NCBI GenBank assembly: GCA_009767595.1
Contig: VSDK01000567.1
Span: 197,755-261,754, forward strand
Source of the DNA: Symbiodinium kawagutii
Lineage: Eukaryota; Sar; Dinophyceae; Suessiales; Symbiodiniaceae
Reading direction: 5' to 3'
Length of the DNA: 64,000 nucleotides
Part shown: piece by piece, positions 33,931-44,379 of the stretch
Numbering within the stretch: position 1 is the first letter of the stretch
Layout of the letters: every line of letters begins with the position of its first letter
The notes under the pieces: model-generated
What the model was told of the DNA's origin: nothing
Databases searched by the model: none
Seen by the model: only the letters and a program-made list of their open reading frames with translations
Made by a program: the position numbers and the translations under genes

Positions 33931-34176
33931 AGTTCATTGGTAGTTCACCCCTAATGTTACCAGTTTTAAGTGGGTTTCACCCAAGATGTCACCAGTTTTA
34001 AGTGCGTTTCATCCAAGTTTTTTCAGTACTTATGGGTTCACACTCAACATAAGCGGGTTCACCACATAAGAACGAACCAACAGAAGTGGGTTAACCCGCC
34101 AAGTTTTTGTAGTAACCTTAACCCCACTTGGAAACCCTACCCTTGAATGTCCGAGTATAAGTGGCTTAAATCTCAC

Positions 34177-34307
34177 ATCGTAGGGACAAGCAGTTCCGCT
34201 TCGCCACGTGGCCTGGCAGTTTTCTTCATCATAATCCACCAAGCGCTCCAGCAAGACACGATCCGCCTCGGCGGCCGAGAAGTCGTCGCCAGGGTGCGTT
34301 TGAACTA
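34177..34307 (-). CDS. candidate exon with good splice sites, function unknown
   Basis: Acceptor ACCAAAGCAG ends before 34307 and donor GTGAGA follows the GAT codon at 34177; length 131 nt. The only good frame reads VQTHPGDDFSAAEADRVLLE and RLVDYDEENCQATWRSGTAC. Acidic and coding-like; family unknown. It lies upstream of the 32.3-kb exon on the same strand. Confidence 0.55.
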
Positions 34308-34496
34308 CTGCTTTGGTTGGTCATCATTAGTTCTGTCATCATTTGTTGGTCATCATTCGTTCATCATTTCCTTCTGCACTTTCAGGCTTTCCTTCTTTGA
34401 AGCTTTCCTTTTTTGGTGGTTTCGGATGTGTTTTCGAGAAGCCTCAAGATGTTTCACAACCCAACTGGTGGATAACTCAGAAAACGCCATGTCAGA

Positions 34497-34821
34497 TTTG
34501 ATATTTCTCAAGCCATTTAGGTACCCAAAAATGGTTGGTTTATTACAATCAATGATTATTAATGGATGATAACTGGTGGATAGGCTATGACTTGAGAACC
34601 CTTATATCTTAACTATCGTTCATAAGCATCATCAGTCAACCATTACTAAATCACTAGTTGATTTACTATCATCAGTCATCATCAGTCAACTATTATTAAA
34701 TCACTAGTTGATTCACTATCTTAAATGATGCTCCATCATCAAACACTGGTTGGTGGTTGAACCACCCCTATGAAAAATATGCGCAAGTCATCCAAACTAG
34801 TTGCTAATCATCAACCAACCA
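34497..34821. mobile_element. degenerate family A copy and a family C copy
   Basis: 34497-34600 has family A marks in weak form (TATTTCTCAAGCCATTTAGG … GACTTGAGAAC). 34746-34821 is a family C element (CTGGTTGGTGGTTGAACCAC to CATCAACCAACCAG). Between them lies a short direct repeat of CATCAGTCAAC(C/T)ATTA. Confidence 0.55.
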
Positions 34822-34990
34822 GTGATTCATAATAGTTAACCTTACTTGTCAACCCTTTGAGAATGGTGAAAAAATAATCATTAGCACCAACCATTCTCTA
34901 TGATGCTAACACCATTATAGGGTAATAGTCAATTATGATTTCAAACACCATTATTAGACAATAGTCAACCAGAACACCATTATCTAACAC

Positions 34991-35097
34991 CCTAAGGATG
35001 CTCCACGTCCGTCCCCTCGTGACGTTTCGCGCCGTTTCCGTTGTTTCGGGGACGGCGGCCATCGCAAGCCAAGGGCCATCGAAGGTGACAAGCCATG
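34991..35097 (-). CDS. candidate exon, function unknown
   Basis: A CTACTAG acceptor ends before 35097 and a GT (GTGTTAG) follows 34991. The frame reads AWLVTFDGPWLAMAAVPETT and then ARNVTRGRTWSIL. The GC-rich island is sharply bounded. Family unknown. Confidence 0.45.
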
Positions 35098-35155
35098 CTA
35101 GTAGCAATGGCTTCCCATATCACTAGTGATACTATCTTTCAATGGACAACCAATA

Positions 35156-35249
35156 CTGGTTGGTGGTTTTTCACCACCCTGTCATGAAAAACCTGTCAAC
35201 CAAATACGTAATACTAATTGCTAGGGGAACAAATGTAACCACCAACCAG
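35156..35249. mobile_element. MITE family C copy
   Basis: CTGGTTGGTGGTTTTTCACC at the left and AATGTAACCACCAACCAG at the right. Confidence 0.75.
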
Positions 35250-35254
35250 TTGTA

Positions 35255-36240
35255 TGCTAAGCCAATAGTCACGCTCAGCATGGCCATTCAAGGACCACTT
35301 TTTTGCGTTGTGACTGTCCTGGCATATCCGACTTGTCAGAAGCATGGGGAACCTCCAACTACCAGATGCTGACATGGAAACAAGAACTGGAATCTGAGTG
35401 ATCATGAGAATAAGTAAGCAATCACTGGTAATAAACTCAACACTCATCATTAGATACTACAAACTAGTTAGGCATACCATGAGTCTCATGAGAATTGGTT
35501 ACCATGTGATGACATATTTAATCTAAGATATAAACTGGTTGGATATACTAAATGGTATATTTGTATGATGTTGCTGAATCGCCATCCAACTAAATCATTA
35601 TACAAATCTGACCGGCTCACCAACGAATGTCTTTAACAACTGAACATATCTCTAGACATGTGTTTTTTCTTTTTGAGACTATAGTATATAATTGGTTGGT
35701 GGTTATATATCCTGTTTCTAGCCCCCTATAAAAACAATCGGTAACCATTCTTAACCACCATGAATCATTCTTAACCACTGGTGACACCATTGTTGATACC
35801 GTTCGCCACCATGATATTCTCTTCATCAGCAATAGCACCATTATCAAATATCAATAACAATTAATCATAGCAATCCCCTATCAATACCACCATTACCCAT
35901 GATTAACCACCATTCATAACCATATTAACCACCACCATTCACCATTATCAACCACAATTAACCCATTGTCACAATGCACAAAACCACGGTTGGTGGTTAT
36001 ATTCTATCCCCTATCATTAACCGTTATATAGAACGCCCTAGAATTGCCTTATCATCAGCCATTATAATCATTTATAATCCCCTACGAGTCCCTGGTGATA
36101 GCGACAATCTCCTATCGTGAACCATCATCATCCCCATCATCAACCAAAACATGGTTGGTGGTTGATTTATATTCCTTATCATTAACCATTGTGATCCCCT
36201 ATCATTAACCATTATAATACCCTACGATCCCCTAGTCATA
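35255..36240. other. no gene seen; AACCACCATT-rich DNA
   Basis: From about 35700 the words AACCACCAT, ATTAACCATT and CCCCTATC recur densely without a clear period. No exon is supported. Confidence 0.45.
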
Positions 36241-36248
36241 AATGTAAC

Positions 36249-36385
36249 CTGAACCACGGAAACGCATCGCGTTTCTATCCTCGGGCATCCGGCCTTATCG
36301 AAGGAGGAGAGCCGGGGACTGTTGCTGCCTCGCAGCCAGCTTCGTTCCGATGCCAACCACGGCGCGAGACCGGTGGAATCTATGG
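36249..36385 (-). CDS. candidate exon, function unknown
   Basis: A GATCAG acceptor ends before 36385 and a donor GTTACA follows CAG at 36249; length 137 nt. The frame reads IDSTGLAPWLASERSWLRGS and SPRLSSFDKAGCPRIETRCV. GC-rich; family unknown. Confidence 0.5.
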
Positions 36386-36399
36386 CTGATCTATCCATA

Positions 36400-36572
36400 G
36401 AACAACAACAACAGACCTAGATAGATTAGCCATAGATTTACCATAGATAGTTTACCATAGGTTAGCCATAGATTAGCCATAGATTAACAACAACAGGGTT
36501 AGTTTATGGCTACTCTATGGCTAACCTATGGTAAACTATCTCTGGTAATCTATTGCTAACCAACAACAACAG
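36400..36572. repeat. foldback of CCATAGATTAGCCATAG repeats
   Basis: 36435-36472 and 36514-36550 are near-perfect inverted copies (left arm starts GATTTACCATAGATAGTTTA). AACAACAACAG words lie at both outer edges and in the loop. Confidence 0.75.
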
Positions 36573-36579
36573 GATTTCC

Positions 36580-37800
36580 AAGGAAAGAATCTATGGTTTA
36601 AACATGGCTGAATGTTTTTTTCAGCTTGAACCTATCGTTAAACATGGTGAAACAACGGCTGAATCTATGGCGAACCATGGCTGGTTGAATCTAAAAGGAC
36701 ATGGTTAACTAATGATTGTTGGTTGTAGCATGGTTGAATCTATGGTTATTCATGGCTGAAACAAACATGGCCGAACCAAACATAGCTGAACCAAACATGG
36801 CTGCATCATGTTGCTTGATGTATCGGTTGTGGTCACAACCGTAATCATGTGAATTGTGGCTGATCGATGTTAATGATCCCAAACTATGCTATCAATTCTA
36901 ATTGTGCGAAACTATGCTGGTGCATGTCAATTATGCTAAACAATGTTAATCATGCTAAATTATGCTGATCAATGTTCATTCTGCCAAATATTGCTAAATC
37001 ATTGTAAATAGTGATTAAGAACGGTTTGAAACGATGGCTGCTCAAAAATGCTTGCAAATGGCTTCTGCCAACAACAGCCCATCATCACTGAAAGACCCTG
37101 CAATCATGATTCCTAGTCATTCATATTGTGCATCTTACTTGAGGATGCACGCAAATCAAATGACAATCAAAACCCGTTTGATATATACATATATATATAT
37201 ATAGTATGCAGAGTAGATGCGGATACCGTAACAACAGTCAACAGTCGTAAGGATATGGATAGATCCATGGTGGCACCCTTTGGGCTAAGTTCTGTTCCCA
37301 AAATCATCATGCACGCATCATGTTTGGACGAAACAAAAGTCAACTGTTCACCAAAAAGAACCAAGACTATACATATGTGTATAGATTCTATATACCATAT
37401 TTGCGTGTAAAAAAATTGTGTAGATATAAACATATACAAGTGTCAAACCGATCACTAGTGAACCACATAGTTTGTCCTCCAACACTCGGCTTTTTAAACA
37501 TACCAAGTGGATAAATACTTCTTGCTTCACGCCTAGGATACTTAGATCATAATGTCACTCACAGGCCAACATGAGGCTTGGCCAATGGGGTGGTGTTTCT
37601 AGGACCCACGCGGAAACACCAAGAAGGCAAAGGGCAATATGATTTTGGAGATATGTCTGGGACATCAACTAACATCTGCTGGATAGATGTTGATACATGC
37701 AGAACACCGTTAATGACTGTCCACTCATACCTGTTGGCAACTTCGAACACCTGTTGGTTACTGACAAGTGTTCGGGGTTGATGATTAACCAAAGAAAACA
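36580..37800. other. CATGGCTGAA-rich DNA; no gene
   Basis: From about 36600 to 36980 the words AACATGGCTGAA(C/T) and AATCATGCTAAA recur. A (TA)n run lies near 37184-37203. No supported exon. Confidence 0.45.
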
Positions 37801-37810
37801 CCTCTAGTAC

Positions 37811-37921
37811 CCTCTGGTGAACTAACATGGCAATGGAAAATCCAGCATTTTGATCGGAAAACCCTGGGGAATCATCCATATTAATGCTGGATATTCTATT
37901 GCCATGTTACTTCACCAGAGG
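37811..37921. mobile_element. MITE family E copy
   Basis: CCTCTGGTGAACTAACATGG at the left and its inverted copy (CCATGTTACTTCACCAGAGG) at the right; arms about 30 bp with AATGGAAAATCCAGCATT inside. Confidence 0.85.
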
Positions 37922-38065
37922 CTAAACGTTCTACAACAAGGAAACCATAAACTCCACCAGTTGTGGATTTTGGAGGCTGCTCGGCCTGCTGCAGATTATC
38001 AGGTCGACTCAGAGTCTATGGAAGGTCAGTCAGTTGCTGTCAGTTGCATTGGTATACGAAATACA

Positions 38066-38168
38066 TGTTTGTTTCTCAAAATAGGGGACCCCCAAAAATG
38101 GTTGGTTTATTACTATAAATGACTACTAATGGATGATTTGGGGGTACCCCTATTTTGAGAAACCACCA
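38066..38168. mobile_element. MITE family A copy
   Basis: GTTTCTCAAAATAGGGGACC at the left and GTACCCCTATTTTGAGAAAC at the right; near consensus. Confidence 0.85.
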
Positions 38169-38479
38169 CATTGTGATATTCCTTTCAATATCACAGTGTT
38201 TTCTTCTGTCTTTCTAAATTACTTAAACTTTCATGATATTGGAAGGTTTGCAAATGATATTCCAAAAATGCGCTCGATTTGCAAAGATCATACCAATATG
38301 TTTTTCTGATAAAACCATATATGAATATAATACATGAATAATCATGAATCATGTTGTCATTGCGAGGTACATCCGAGATATACAACACATAAAATGTATA
38401 TCAACATATAAAAACACCTACAGGCATTGCTACAACCACGCTGTGGCATCAACGGTACCAATCCGTCGGAACGGGCCTG

Positions 38480-38585
38480 CCGATGTGGTTGTAGCAACTA
38501 CCACAGGCGCCTGACCGCAGGTGACCGCAGGTGTCGGGCGGGACGGGGGGACCGACCCCTGAGGTCATCGGCAGCTGATGCAGTC
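38480..38585 (-). CDS. weak candidate exon, Pro-rich
   Basis: A GCATCAG acceptor leads into a frame that reads LPMTSGVGPPVPPDTCGHLR on the minus strand, and a GT (GTAGTTG) follows. Other frames are also open. Confidence 0.3.
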
Positions 38586-38612
38586 AGCCACCTGTTTTTG
38601 AATGGTTTATAA

Positions 38613-38702
38613 CCCAGTGGCTCCATGTATGGTATATTTACCTACATTTGGGTTATTTTATAGGTAAATGTAGGAAAATATACCATACATGGAGCCACTG
38701 GG
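38613..38702. repeat. 90-bp near-perfect palindrome
   Basis: CCCAGTGGCTCCATGTATGG is followed by about 20 more matching bases, a short loop, and the full reverse complement ending at 38702. One base pair near the loop differs. A tiny foldback element is the simplest reading. Confidence 0.9.
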
Positions 38703-38709
38703 TAATAGT

Positions 38710-40325
38710 TCAACCACTATAGCCGTTGATAATGATGGGCTAAGAGCCACTGGTTGGTTCTTTCAACCACGAAAATACTTGGTCAACCAACCCACCATCC
38801 CAAATCTTGACGAAAAACGATGTCAATCAAAACCTCCAAGGAGACTAGCAACCCACGACAATCCACACTGAACAAACAACACTTCTTCATCACCATACTA
38901 GCCAAAAAGAACACAAGCTGAGACCTTCGAAACTCTTGCATAACTGCGTAGTATGCAAGCTTGAGTATTGGCTGGGTTTTCTGCTGCTGGTTGATGGCGC
39001 TTAAAACCACAAGTTAGGGAAAAAACACAAGTAATGAACCAATGACAATATGGAAACACAATCAAAAGCTTTAGTTCTCTTGGCTTACTGACAGAAAACT
39101 TTGATTTTCAACAAGCTATAGCACACCCAACTGTGGTCAACCAAGAACTGATGGGTGAGCTTCTAACCCATTACCTCATGAGTTCTTCCTTATGGATTGG
39201 TTACTACACGCAGAAATGGCACATGACGCCTAGAAAATGATAATACTATCAACGGTGTGGTCTTCCCCTTCACCGGTTGTGCCTTAAAGAGGTCATCTGC
39301 TTTGTTCTTTGTCTCAATACTTGTAGGTCGTTTGATGGGAAAATCTAAAAGATGTGTTTCATGTGACACATCACCACATCGCTACCGATAGTAAAATGTA
39401 GGTATTGAAGGCAAAGGACATGAGGATCAATCTGGATTAACTGATGAATGCAAACTTAAAAAAGAACCAAAACCCAAACATGTTTGACCATGGTCCCTTC
39501 ACAATGGGATGGCCCCCCAATTCTAGAACCCTGAATGTGGCCCCTCAATGTTGGGATCGGCCCTTCAAATGAGTCAATTCACAATAACAAACGAAAAAAC
39601 AAAAAAAGGCAACCTGTCTACAAATCAGACTACTTCTGGAAATACTGTTTTTTTTTCTGTTTCGATTAGTCAGGATTAATTCAAACCCAGATTAATCCTC
39701 ATCATACTCGATGCATGAAGGCAAACAAGGTTCTAAAGCTTTTGGCATCAAACATTGAACGAACATGTGGTGTTATCTCCCAAAACGTGCAATGGTGCTG
39801 CTTTTAGCGCTCACCGCACCCCTCTGTTTCTTAAACGCGCCTTGCGATTCACCAACCGCCAAAAATCATCTTTATGTCATTTGCTTCGTCCAATATCTGA
39901 GGATTGCCTGTCACCAATGTGTTACCCATCTTTGATGATGGTCGATGGTGGTTGATGATGCGACTCAACCCGTTATCACTTACCTGCTCTGTTCAACCTG
40001 CAACAGACTGGTAGAACTCTAACTAACTTACAGCCATGTTACCCTGATATTTGATACTGACCATTAACAGTCCTTATCAACCATTACTATAGCCATTGCT
40101 AGGCATCATCTGCCATTCTCGCCTTAGGCAACCCGTGAAAAGTATTTCTAACAGCCATGATTACCATACATTTGCCATAATTTCATGCCATTCAGAACCA
40201 CCATCAAACCCACATTCCAAAAAAACAGATTGACAACCATTATTAACCCTTATTATGACCTTTATAAACCATTCTAAACCACCATTAGCCAATATTTATC
40301 ATTATTGCCACTATGAACCATTTTT
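38710..40325. other. no gene seen
   Basis: Unique AT-rich DNA, becoming ATTAACC-rich after about 40.0 kb. No supported feature. Confidence 0.4.
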
Positions 40326-40329
40326 TCAC

Positions 40330-40560
40330 CACCATTAACCACTATCAATCACTACTGATTGTGATCAGTTTTACTTTAAGCTGCGTATTCCATTATCAAC
40401 CAATACAACCATTATTAACCCTTATCAAAAAACCATTTCAAAACCATTCTTACCCCACTACTAACCATTATCGAGCATTATTGATTGTGATCAGTTTTAC
40501 TTGTAGCTGCGCATTCCATTATCAGCCCGTGTCAACCCTTACAAAAAAATACAAACCATG
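40330..40560. repeat. direct duplication with a period near 125 bp
   Basis: GATTGTGATCAGTTTTACTT at 40358 recurs at 40483 with matching flanks (AGCTGCG(T/C)ATTCCATTAT). A smaller repeat of TAATTACCCTTTCCAT follows near 40632 and 40703. Confidence 0.75.
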
Positions 40561-40750
40561 GCTAAACATTAATCATTCCCTACCAACCACTATTTAATTA
40601 ATCAAATATCAAATCTCAATCGTCAATTATTAGTAATTACCCTTTCCATCTTTAAAACCGCTAAGCATCATTAATTAAATATTTTCTGTTAATCGTCCTT
40701 AGCAATTACCCTTTCCATAAGCAAGCATCAACCACAACCGTTCCCGGAGC

Positions 40751-40810
40751 CTGGCGTCCGTTGCGCCCGCCCAAGGCCATACCCAGCTGCGTCACGAACT
40801 CTTCGCCCGC
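40751..40810 (-). CDS. candidate exon, copy 2 of a duplicated exon (20 codons)
   Basis: The minus strand reads AGEEFVTQLGMALGGRNGRQ between GGGGCCCCAG and a GC-type donor (CAG|GCTCCG). It matches the exon at 44.02-44.08 kb (AGEDFMTQLGMALGSRSRQ) in sequence, phase and splice positions. Its length is a multiple of three, so including or skipping it keeps the frame. A longer exon to 40739-40833 is possible. Family unknown. Confidence 0.5.
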
Positions 40811-40837
40811 CTGGGGCCCCGAAATGGGATGAGCTGC

Positions 40838-41815
40838 GGGAACCAATGGTTGATGATGGTGAAGAATGGTCAATAGTGGTTGTTTATGGTGGTGAAAATG
40901 GTGGTTAATGGTGGTTAATAATGGTTGATCATGGTTAAATATGGTGAAATATGTCAATATTCATGGCTAAAGTGAGAAATGAATCGTGAATGATGTCTGA
41001 TAATGGTGAATATGGTTATATATGGTTGTTTATGATGTCTGTTAGTTAGTGGTTGTTTATAGTGATTAAAAATGGTTTATGGTGGTTAATAACGGTTGAT
41101 ACTGCGTATTGATGATACTGCGTACAATGGTTAAAATGATTGATAGTGGTTAGTGATGTCTTCTGATGATGATGAATGATTGCTGATGGTGATTAATGAA
41201 GAATTGTTTACAATGGCCAAAACTTCTTGATCAAACTGAATCATTGTCAACGATGATGAATGATGGGGGCCTATGGTTAATGACCAGTGGTTGTAATGGT
41301 TACGATGGTCCTCATGGTTCATAATGGATAAAGTTAAGTTAACGCATTGAGTTTTAATGGTGAAAGTTAACTATAACGAACTATTTTTTTTACAAAAATA
41401 AATTCATAAGTGAATTTTTACCGCTACATTGCCCCCACTGGAAAATATCTAAAATCAAACTATCACCTAACTCTATAAATGTATATTTCTATTGTTTAAC
41501 CATTTGTTTTTATTTCACTTCATCATGGTGAAAACCGGTTCATACTTGTTGAAACCAACCGTTGAACCTATAATTGCTTCATAAACCAGCAATGAACTAT
41601 AATTGCACCAATTGTTGACTCTAGATCAAAAAACCGTTGGTTTAACTGTGGCCTACCATACCCGTGCTTCATGACGGCTACCTGTAATTTCTGAACCGTA
41701 GTTAAATATAAGTCAGCAAAAACAAAGTTGACAAACTATAAACTAAAACGGTTGATAGACCGATGGTGAGAACCAGCTATCAATAAAACTGATTACCATC
41801 AAAAGTAGTTAATCC
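40838..41815. other. TGGTTAATGG-rich DNA; no gene
   Basis: From 40850 to 41340 the sequence is dominated by ATGGTTGATGG/AATGGTGG words, the reverse complement of the CCATCAACCAT vocabulary seen elsewhere. No exon is supported. Confidence 0.45.
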
Positions 41816-41819
41816 GCTG

Positions 41820-42335
41820 TCATCTCCGTGGCGATGGGAGGGAACGGTCTTTTGTCTTGAATTTTGGCGCGCAAGTAAATCAAATTTCCACAATCATTAA
41901 AGCAACCGATGCATTTGTTCCTGTTTGCTGGCTGCGTGGCGCGTTCATTTTTCCGCGCTCCTTGGCACATTATTGCGCGCGCTCGTGGTATGTGTTAACG
42001 CGCGTGCAAACAAACACCCAGCAAATGCCTGCCCGATTGCTTTGGATTTCCCCCGCGCCGCTATCCTTTGAAGCCAAAACTCTGGCGCCAATGGCCGGGC
42101 AAGAAAATTGCCCCGCGAAAAGCCGCGGAAATTGGCTGCCCAAACACCCCCTTGCAAGCGCCAGGTGAAACCTAGCCGCGTTGCGGCGGAGCTAGTTGAC
42201 CTGGTTTGGGCCGACCCGGCCTTGGTTGTCGCTCGCCCAACCATGACGCAAGGTTCCCGCAGCGGAAGCCCAATGAATGCCAGGTGAACTACATGCCGCC
42301 AACCCACTGATGCTACATCCGAATCTCGCCTTTGA
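41820..42335. other. CpG-rich 0.5-kb island with open frames on both strands
   Basis: It holds GCGCGC, GGCGCC and CCGCGG words and is the longest GC-rich segment of the host part. The plus strand is open for 104 codons (41857-42168) and the minus strand for 132 codons (42340-41945), neither with a recognised motif. It could be an unspliced exon, a retrocopy or a regulatory island. Confidence 0.35.
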
Positions 42336-42349
42336 TTCATGCCTTGGCA

Positions 42350-42958
42350 GTACCTGCTCTGCCACTTCTCACATCATGACTGCAAACATCCGCAAACCAT
42401 GCAAACAAAGCATCGGATGCAAAGAATGAATATATATGTTACATGTAAGAAAATTGACACCAAGCGACGCGAATTATGCGTTCCCATTACGGAAGATAAT
42501 TCAAGACCGCGACAGGTTTCCAGTGTCCACCAACGGATAGAAATTGAATCTAGCCTTTCAGTAATGCATGGTCCATACTGAACGGAATGTGGATGAAAAA
42601 TGGCAGAAAATCCAAGTGATTGCTTCACATCAAACCATCGAACTGTGCAACAACTGAACACAAAAATCTGGTAAAAAAAGTTCACTAATTGCCAGTCAAA
42701 CAAGTCTGTGACAACAAGTCATATTTTTGACAATGGCTACATAATCCAGGCGATCTGGTAGTTCACAGGCCCTTCGTAGGGGGTTGTCCCTAAAGGAAGT
42801 TGATAGGACAACACATTGCCAAGCAAACAAAATTACAGCGCACCCAATACGTTACAGAGTCCATCCAAACAACCCATGATCAAACTGCTGCAGGAGAGCT
42901 GAGAATGCCGATGTTGATGACAATGTTGGACAATGATACTGATGATCATGACAATGCC
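42350..42958. other. no gene seen
   Basis: Unique sequence of mixed composition with no supported exon. Confidence 0.35.
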
Positions 42959-42960
42959 AG

Positions 42961-43012
<52 letters not shown>

Positions 43013-43064
43013 ATGTGATAGATGATAGATGATAGATGATAGATGATAGATGATAGATGATAAC
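42961..43064. repeat. GAT microsatellite and GATAGATGAT tandem
   Basis: (GAT)n to about 43012, then six GATAGAT-type units. Frames that read poly-Asp, poly-His or poly-Ile/Ser here are artefacts. Confidence 0.95.
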
Positions 43065-43229
43065 GGAGGAACAAAATGATGATGATATCGCGTACACTGC
43101 CGATAAAAAATCTGAACACACTCAGGACAAAGACAAGGAATGGTGCAAACCTCTGCAAATATATTCAGCGCGGAGTCCGCGAGAAAGATATGGGCAAAAC
43201 ACACCAGGACTGGAGGGCTAAAGGCATTA

Positions 43230-43361
43230 CTGGTTGGTTGTTTCAACCCCTTTCAAAAGGAGGAGTCAACCAACCAACCAACCAACCAACCAACCAACCA
43301 ACCAACCAACCAACCATTTCTTAATACTAAGGAAAAGGACAATTTGGAAACCACCGACCAG
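43230..43361. mobile_element. MITE family C copy with AACC expansion
   Basis: CTGGTTGGTTGTTTCAACCC at the left and GGAAACCACCGACCAG at the right. The internal AACCAACC word is expanded to a (CCAA)n run of about 50 bp (43265-43315), which lengthens the element. Confidence 0.8.
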
Positions 43362-43369
43362 AATATACT

Positions 43370-44020
43370 TACAGTAAATGCTCATCACGGACCATCATTT
43401 GCCATTTTGAAATCAGTACGCAAGCACATACTAATCAGAAAGAACCATGATAAATGGCTGTGGAACCATCGAATATTCTTCGTTCAACATCAGGCAAGCA
43501 TCCTATGAACAAAGTTCACAAACATGATGCAACCCTTTTCTACCTTTATTATCTGGCTATACAACGTGTATGGCTATCAAACAAGTATTCTTGACCAGTA
43601 TCATTCATCATCACATAACCATTAGGGAGCATCATCCCTCACTGTTCATTATCACCACTGTCATCCTCGCCTATATCCAGTGTGCAATCAGTATCAGCCA
43701 CCATATCGCGACCGATTTCATCGCTAAATGTTGCCTCATGGTCAATGCCATGTCAAATAGTATCCCCATGAAATCAAACCCTTGGCAACTTGGATTTGCA
43801 TGAGGCGGAACCTGGTAAAATGAAGAGTTCACATCCCCAAATGGATGATCATTTCACAGGAAAAATCGAAAAATCACCAGAAGAAAAAATCGAAAAATCA
43901 CCAGAACATCACCTTGAACAAATCCAGAAAAATGCCAACGAACCATGGATTTCTAGGGCTTAGCCACCTTCAGGGCGCCGCCACCGCACACACCAGGCCG
44001 CACAGCCGCAACCCCGGGCG
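43370..44020. other. no gene; short 24-bp tandem
   Basis: AAAAATCGAAAAATCACCAG is repeated twice at 43860-43908. Otherwise no supported feature. Confidence 0.45.
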
Positions 44021-44023
44021 GAC

Positions 44024-44080
44024 CTGCCGCGATCGCGAACCCAAGGCCATGCCCAGCTGTGTCATAAAGTCCTCACCCGC
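44024..44080 (-). CDS. candidate exon, copy 1 of a duplicated exon (19 codons)
   Basis: The minus strand reads AGEDFMTQLGMALGSRSRQ between CAACGTCCAG and CAG|GTCCGC. It is 57 nt long, in the same phase as the related exon at 40.75-40.81 kb. The pair shows about two-thirds residue identity and equivalent splice positions, which supports real coding use. Family unknown. Confidence 0.5.
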
Positions 44081-44268
44081 CTGGACGTTGCCGCCCAGGA
44101 GCCAAGGTGAGTAACCGCCGGCTTAGCAACTACCGGATGGTTAATATATAGGGTTCACTAGTAGTTAACCAGTGGTTATATATGGTTAACTAGTGGTTAT
44201 ATATGGTTAACTAGTAGCAACTAATGAATAACCAGCCAACCAGCCACTGCCGACCCCCACAAGTTACA

Positions 44269-44375
44269 TTCTGGTAAACTAACATGGCAATGGAAAATCC
44301 ACCAATTATTAATAGTTTCCTAGGGCTTCTCCATAAAATGTGGTGATTTTCCATGGCTATGTTAATCAACCAGAG
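44269..44375. mobile_element. MITE family E copy
   Basis: TTCTGGTAAACTAACATGGC at the left and ATGTTAATCAACCAGAG at the right, with AATGGAAAATCCACC and GGTGATTTTCCAT as inner arms. Confidence 0.8.
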
Positions 44376-44379
44376 TGTA

